64,000 bases of DNA, taken from the NCBI RefSeq assembly GCF_027944115.1, contig NZ_JAPJZI010000001.1, positions 2,046,001 to 2,110,000 of the forward strand. Direction: 5' to 3'. Every line of letters begins with the position of its first letter. Position 1 is the stretch's first letter. The position numbers and the translations under genes are program-made. The notes below the pieces were generated by a model. That model had not been told where the DNA came from. It saw only the letters and a program-made list of their open reading frames with translations, and made no database searches. Positions 60,035-64,000 of the stretch are shown one piece after another. Source of the stretch: Hoeflea prorocentri (lineage in GTDB: Bacteria > Pseudomonadota > Alphaproteobacteria > Rhizobiales > Rhizobiaceae).

Positions 60035-61450
60035 TCAGCCGCGCTCGAAGAGTTTGTGCGCCATGACGCCAATGCGCTGCTCCACGGCCTCGCACGCATC
60101 GAGGATCAGGTCTTCGCGGAACCGACGACCGATAATCTGAACACCAACAGGAAGACCATCATTGTAGTTGGCAGCAATGTTGCCGGCCGGCAGCCCGAGA
60201 TAGTTCATCGACGCACCATAGATGGCTGAACCCAGGACCTCAGAAACGCCTTCCAGACCCTCCGTATCCCGGTTCCAGCTGTAGGTGGGCTGCGGCAGGA
60301 ACGGTGTCAGGACCAGAGGATAGTCTTCGAGAAAAAGCGACCATTGGCGCGCATAGTGCGTCCGCTTGGCAAGCGCTCGGGCCAGGTCCGCTCCTTCGTA
60401 GCTCCCAAAGAAGCGGAAGTAATCCTGAAAGATCGCCTTGAAGGTTTCGCTGCCGTAGCGCTTAATGTCGTCCTCAAGAAGGGTTCGCACCTCACCAAAC
60501 AGGCTCTGCCCGGCTTCGGCGGCAATTTCCCGGATCAGCGGCGGCTCAACCTCCTCGACATGATAGCCCGCATCTGCAAGTGCATCGCGTGCGGTATCAA
60601 GCGCCTGTTCGACGGCGGGATGCACTTCGAACTCGAACATATCCTTTGTGAATCCAACCTTGATCGGTCCGTCCAGGGCCGGGCCGTCAAACGGGACCGG
60701 CACCATCCAGGGATCATGCGGATCCGGGCGCATCAATTCGCGCAGAGCCAGGCGCACATCGCGCACTTCGCGGGCAATCACGCCCTGAACTGACATGAGC
60801 TGGGCCAGGAGCCCGCGTTCCGCGGCAGCCGACGGGTTATAGGCAGGAACGCGCCCCAGTCCGGGTTTGACGGACATGGATCCCGTCGCTGCGGGTGGAT
60901 AGCGCAGCGACCCGGCAATATCGTTTCCGTGGGCCAGAGCGCCCATACCGCACATCACCGCCGCAGCGGCGCCGCCCGAAGAGCCCCCGGCAGAGGCCCA
61001 GTCGTTCCAGGGGTTGAACGTGCGGCCGTGCAATTCGTTATCTGTTGTGGCGCGAAACGAGAACTCCGGCGTGTTCGTGCGTCCGATCACAATGGCGCCG
61101 GCCTGCTTGAAATTCCTGACCACCGGTGAATCCGCCGGCGCGATGATGTCCTTGAATGCGGAGACGCCGTTCGGTGTCGCTCTGCCTGTCTGATCGACGT
61201 TTTCCTTGATCGTCACGGGTACGCCATGGAGCGGTCCGACAGGGCCAGAAGATTTCAGCGCCTCATCGAGCGTTTTGGCTTCAGCAATGGCCTCATCGCC
61301 AAGATCGTCAACGACCGCGTTGATGGCGCCATTGCGTTCCCGCATGCGGTCGACGGCTGCGGTCACCGCTTCCCGTGCCGATATCCTGCCATCTGATATC
61401 AAAGTAGCCAGTTCGCAGGCGCTGAGTTGCCAAAGAGGTTTTTCAGTCAT
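60035..61450 (-). CDS. Amidase (amidase signature family)
   Basis: 471 residues from the ATG at 61450 (GGGAG upstream). The catalytic triad is clear: Lys82 in TIKENVD, cis-Ser157 in AGGSSGGAAAA and nucleophile Ser181 in GNDIAGSLRYP. The family hydrolyses amides of varied acids; substrate is not readable and no pathway partners are near. Confidence 0.9.
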   Translation of the reverse strand: MTEKPLWQLSACELATLISDGRISAREAVTAAVDRMRERNGAINAVVDDLGDEAIAEAKTLDEALKSSGPVGPLHGVPVTIKENVDQTGRATPNGVSAFKDIIAPADSPVVRNFKQAGAIVIGRTNTPEFSFRATTDNELHGRTFNPWNDWASAGGSSGGAAAAVMCGMGALAHGNDIAGSLRYPPAATGSMSVKPGLGRVPAYNPSAAAERGLLAQLMSVQGVIAREVRDVRLALRELMRPDPHDPWMVPVPFDGPALDGPIKVGFTKDMFEFEVHPAVEQALDTARDALADAGYHVEEVEPPLIREIAAEAGQSLFGEVRTLLEDDIKRYGSETFKAIFQDYFRFFGSYEGADLARALAKRTHYARQWSLFLEDYPLVLTPFLPQPTYSWNRDTEGLEGVSEVLGSAIYGASMNYLGLPAGNIAANYNDGLPVGVQIIGRRFREDLILDACEAVEQRIGVMAHKLFERG

Positions 61451-61692
61451 GAACGAGCTCCCAATCTTCGTTCGCAGATGCTTACCCATACCCCAAAACG
61501 GAGAGATAAACGTACAAGCCGGCTACTGAGAATAGCCTCTGATCCTTAACAACCGGTCTGCGAATTCGCCGCCGACCAATGCAGGCGGTCTGACAAAATA
61601 CTGCTTCATGTACGGCATTGCCGGTTGCAAGGACCACAATAAATGTGACAGACCGACCATGAGCTTGCCCCGTGTTGGCATGAAGGGTCGCC

Positions 61693-62589
61693 ATGAGCGC
61701 CAAAAACACAATCGCCCGCCTAGCCGGCTGGTCCATTGTCATCGCCTGTGTGGTTCTGTGCCTGAAGACTACAGCATGGTGGATCACCGGGTCTGTCGCG
61801 CTTTATTCGGATGCGGTGGAGTCGGTAATCAATGTGGTGACGGCTCTCATGGCGTGGGTGGCCATTCGCATCAGCCATCGTCCCGCCGACAAGGGACACC
61901 CGTTCGGGCACTATAAAGCCGAATATTTTTCAGCCGTCGTTGCCGGTGTGCTCATCGTGCTCGCGGCGATCCTGATATTCTCCGAGGCCGTGTCGGCGCT
62001 GCTTGATCCGCATGATCTGCAAGCGCCGCTGGCCGGCATGGCGGTCAACGCCGTCGCCGCCGGTATCAACGGTTTGTGGGCGTGGCTCCTGATATCGGAA
62101 GGACGAAAATCGCGCTCTCCGGCCCTTGCCGCCGACGGTCGTCACATTCTTGTCGACGTGGTGACATCGGCGAGCGTCATCATCGGCCTTATCCTGGTGC
62201 TCGCAACAGGCTGGATTTTTTTGGATTCGCTGATTGCGATGGCCGTGGGAGTGAATGTTCTGCTTGAGGGCTGGCGGGTCACAGTTTCTTCGGTAGACGG
62301 ACTTATGGACGGTGCCCTGGACGATGAGAAAACTGACCGCATCCGTCAAACCATTCTGAAGACGGCATCCGGCGCGATCGAGGTTCACGACATCAAGACG
62401 CGCGGCGCCGGCCACGTGTCGTTCATCGAATTCCATCTGGTTGTTGACGGCAAAATGAGCGTTGCCGATTCACATACCATCTGCAACCGTGTCGAGGACG
62501 CCCTGCAGGCGGCCATACCGGGTGCGAATGTCACCATTCATGTCGAGCCTGACGATGAAAGCACCCGGGACGGAATTGCGATCGGCTAG
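61693..62589 (+). CDS. Cation diffusion facilitator (metal exporter)
   Basis: 298 residues, six membrane spans. The metal-binding residues lie in ALYSDAVESVINV (span 2) and HILVDVVTSASVI (span 5), and GHPFGHYKAEYFSA precedes span 3. A cytoplasmic C-terminal domain (IRQTILKTASGAIEVHDIKTRGAGHVSFIEFHLVVDGKMS) with His residues follows. It exports Zn, Fe or Mn from the cytoplasm in exchange for protons; the metal cannot be fixed. Confidence 0.9.
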   Translation: MSAKNTIARLAGWSIVIACVVLCLKTTAWWITGSVALYSDAVESVINVVTALMAWVAIRISHRPADKGHPFGHYKAEYFSAVVAGVLIVLAAILIFSEAVSALLDPHDLQAPLAGMAVNAVAAGINGLWAWLLISEGRKSRSPALAADGRHILVDVVTSASVIIGLILVLATGWIFLDSLIAMAVGVNVLLEGWRVTVSSVDGLMDGALDDEKTDRIRQTILKTASGAIEVHDIKTRGAGHVSFIEFHLVVDGKMSVADSHTICNRVEDALQAAIPGANVTIHVEPDDESTRDGIAIG

Positions 62590-62617
62590 GCTCGCAATCG
62601 AGCGGCAATGACCTTCA

Positions 62618-63610
62618 TCAGGCACGCCCTTCTTCGACCGCGAAACAGGCTGCTTCCGTTGAACCGTAGGGCTGAAGTTCAGGCATCTCGGTACGGCAGC
62701 GGTCATTGGCCAGTGAACAGCGCGGATGGAAAGCACAGCCGGACGGAGGATCGATGGGGTTTGGAATTTCGCCTTCCACCATCTTACGGGCGCGCCCGGT
62801 CATTTCCAGATCGGGAACCGAGTCGAGCAGCATGCGTGTATAGGGATGCTGCGGGTCCCGGAACAAGGTCTTGCCTTCCGCGACCTCGACCAGCCGCCCC
62901 AGATACAGCACACCGATGCGGGTCGCCATATGCCGGACAACCGAAAGGTCATGGCTGATAAAAAGATATGTCAGGCCGAATTCGTCCTGAAGATCACGCA
63001 TCAGATTGAGGATTTGTGCCTGCACCGACACATCGAGCGCCGACGTCGGCTCATCGCACACGATGAATTCGGGTTTTGCCGAGAGCGCCCGCGCGATCGC
63101 GATACGCTGGCGCTGCCCGCCTGAGAACTCGTGCGGAAACTTGGCGCCGTCGCCGCTGGACAGACCAACGGTTTCCAGCAGTTCGTCGACGCGTTTTTCC
63201 CAGCGCACGGTCTCGCCGTTCAGGCCGAACGTGCGGATCGGCTCGGCTATGATGTCCTTGACGCGCCAGCGCGGATTGAGGCTTGCAAAGGGGTCCTGAA
63301 AGATCATCTGGAACCGGCTTCTGAGCTGGCGCATGGACGCGCTGCTCTGCGTGGCGACGCTTTTGCCGTCAAATCTGATCTGCCCATCGCTCGGGTTAAG
63401 CAGGCCCACGATCAGTTTGGCGATTGTTGACTTGCCCGATCCCGATTCGCCAACGAGTGCAAAGGTTTCTCCGCGGCGAATCTCGAAGGTCACATCATTA
63501 ACGGCAACAAGAAATTTCTTTTCATCGCGTTCGAGCACGCGGTTGAGCCATGGTTTGGACACGTCAAACACGCGGCTCAGATTCTCGACACTGACCAGAG
63601 CTTCAGTCAT
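62618..63610 (-). CDS. Oligopeptide/dipeptide ABC transporter ATP-binding protein, F subunit
   Basis: 330 residues. Walker A GESGSGKST, signature FSGGQRQRIAIARAL and Walker B VCDEPTSALD are plain, with the DppF/OppF C-terminal region CAFHPRCSLANDRC that holds Cys residues. The ATG at 63610 overlaps the stop of the D subunit in ATGA. It powers uptake of peptides or similar solutes with its partner and a permease upstream of the window's right edge. Confidence 0.9.
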   Translation of the reverse strand: MTEALVSVENLSRVFDVSKPWLNRVLERDEKKFLVAVNDVTFEIRRGETFALVGESGSGKSTIAKLIVGLLNPSDGQIRFDGKSVATQSSASMRQLRSRFQMIFQDPFASLNPRWRVKDIIAEPIRTFGLNGETVRWEKRVDELLETVGLSSGDGAKFPHEFSGGQRQRIAIARALSAKPEFIVCDEPTSALDVSVQAQILNLMRDLQDEFGLTYLFISHDLSVVRHMATRIGVLYLGRLVEVAEGKTLFRDPQHPYTRMLLDSVPDLEMTGRARKMVEGEIPNPIDPPSGCAFHPRCSLANDRCRTEMPELQPYGSTEAACFAVEEGRA

Positions 63611-64000
63611 GGCCGGTCTCCTTCGCCATAGAGCAGGCAGGCGATATCGCGGCCCTCGTGTTTCAGACATGGAGGCTGGTCGACAAAGCAACGATCGAAG
63701 GCCTTCGGACACCTTGGGCTGAAGGCGCATCCGGGCGGAATATCCGTCAGCCGCGGCATCGATCCGGGAATTTGCGTCAACCGTTCTGAATCGTGAAGCA
63801 GCGTCGGGATCGATCCCATCAACCCTTCCGTATAGGGGTGACGGGCATCCTGGATCACATCCTTGACAGGGCCGATTTCCGCGACACGCCCGGCATAAAG
63901 CACGGCAACACGATCGGCAGCCTCGGCAATCACACCCATGTCGTGCGTGATCAGCATGACCGAAGTGCCATGCTCCGAACACATGCGCTTCAGAACATCG
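63607..64000 (-). CDS. Oligopeptide/dipeptide ABC transporter ATP-binding protein, D subunit (partial)
   Basis: Only the C-terminal 130 or so residues are in the window; the gene continues beyond position 64000, and its start is not visible. LITHDMGVIAEAADRVAVLYAGRVAEIG is the H-loop region of an ABC ATPase, followed by the Dpp/Opp C-terminal Cys block (CAFSPRCPKAFDRCFVDQPPC). Its stop overlaps the start of the F subunit. Confidence 0.9.
   Translation of the reverse strand, partial: DVLKRMCSEHGTSVMLITHDMGVIAEAADRVAVLYAGRVAEIGPVKDVIQDARHPYTEGLMGSIPTLLHDSERLTQIPGSMPRLTDIPPGCAFSPRCPKAFDRCFVDQPPCLKHEGRDIACLLYGEGDRP

Overview
The window looks like chromosomal DNA of an alphaproteobacterium of the order Hyphomicrobiales (Rhizobiales). 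This is inferred from gene families and gene style: MttB-like trimethylamine methyltransferase homologues with a basic N-terminal tail, VCBS-repeat lipoprotein-like and SH3 secreted proteins, a GlcNAc-type cysteine-rich repeat protein, a TAXI-TRAP receptor, a Dpp-type ABC transporter and moderately high GC. No rRNA, tRNA, CRISPR array or intact insertion sequence was recognised, so the genus cannot be fixed. Almost all genes are ordinary chromosomal or accessory genes in short operons.

Layout. 1-1116 is a long non-coding stretch with stem-loops and a strong terminator hairpin (candidate small RNA). 1117-4116 holds an S-adenosylhomocysteine-hydrolase-like protein, two HupE/UreJ membrane proteins and an AHSA1 protein. 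4122-15875 holds a class III aminotransferase, PAP2 phosphatase, membrane-anchored lipase-like protein, a 20-repeat TPR protein, small secreted proteins, an alpha/beta hydrolase, GNAT and GST. 16019-18552 looks like a phage- or element-type control region: an XRE-S24 (CI/LexA-like) repressor faces a divergent operon of three small genes, with repeated GGTATA half-sites between them. 18609-26439 holds a phosphotransferase, a DMT exporter, a tight four-gene operon kbl-tdh-mttB-snoaL (threonine to glycine plus a methyltransferase homologue), a LysR regulator and cytochrome c'. 26602-31462 holds a TAXI receptor, GhrA-like reductase, secreted proteins, LysE and MAPEG proteins.

31459-34273 is the most unusual part: a two-gene operon of a protein that joins an alpha/beta-hydrolase (lipase-like) domain to a metacaspase-like C14 peptidase domain, followed 22 bases later by an astacin/matrixin-like zinc protease with a C-terminal PPC domain and no visible signal peptide. 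Both are proteolytic or lipolytic effectors by family, and the pairing suggests a caspase-driven protease cascade, possibly defence or programmed cell death; this is inference.

34409-47541 carries detoxification and regulatory genes (NQO-type oxidoreductase, GFA, glyoxalase-like, ChrA chromate exporter, Rrf2 regulator with epimerase, MarR-GNAT fusion), then a cell-wall/beta-lactam block: an L,D-transpeptidase whose catalytic Cys reads as Ser, a class D beta-lactamase, and an MFS exporter. 47768-52970 carries small proteins, a hydroxyproline-type pair (DHDPS family plus D-amino-acid dehydrogenase), a Tat-exported L,D-transpeptidase and a HAD phosphatase. 53589-64000 carries MazG-like, Nudix, prolyl aminopeptidase, a 2.4 kb segment bounded by a 22-base direct repeat with a CadC-type regulator, an MFS exporter, amidase, CDF metal exporter and the 3' part of an oligopeptide ABC transporter operon that runs off the right edge.
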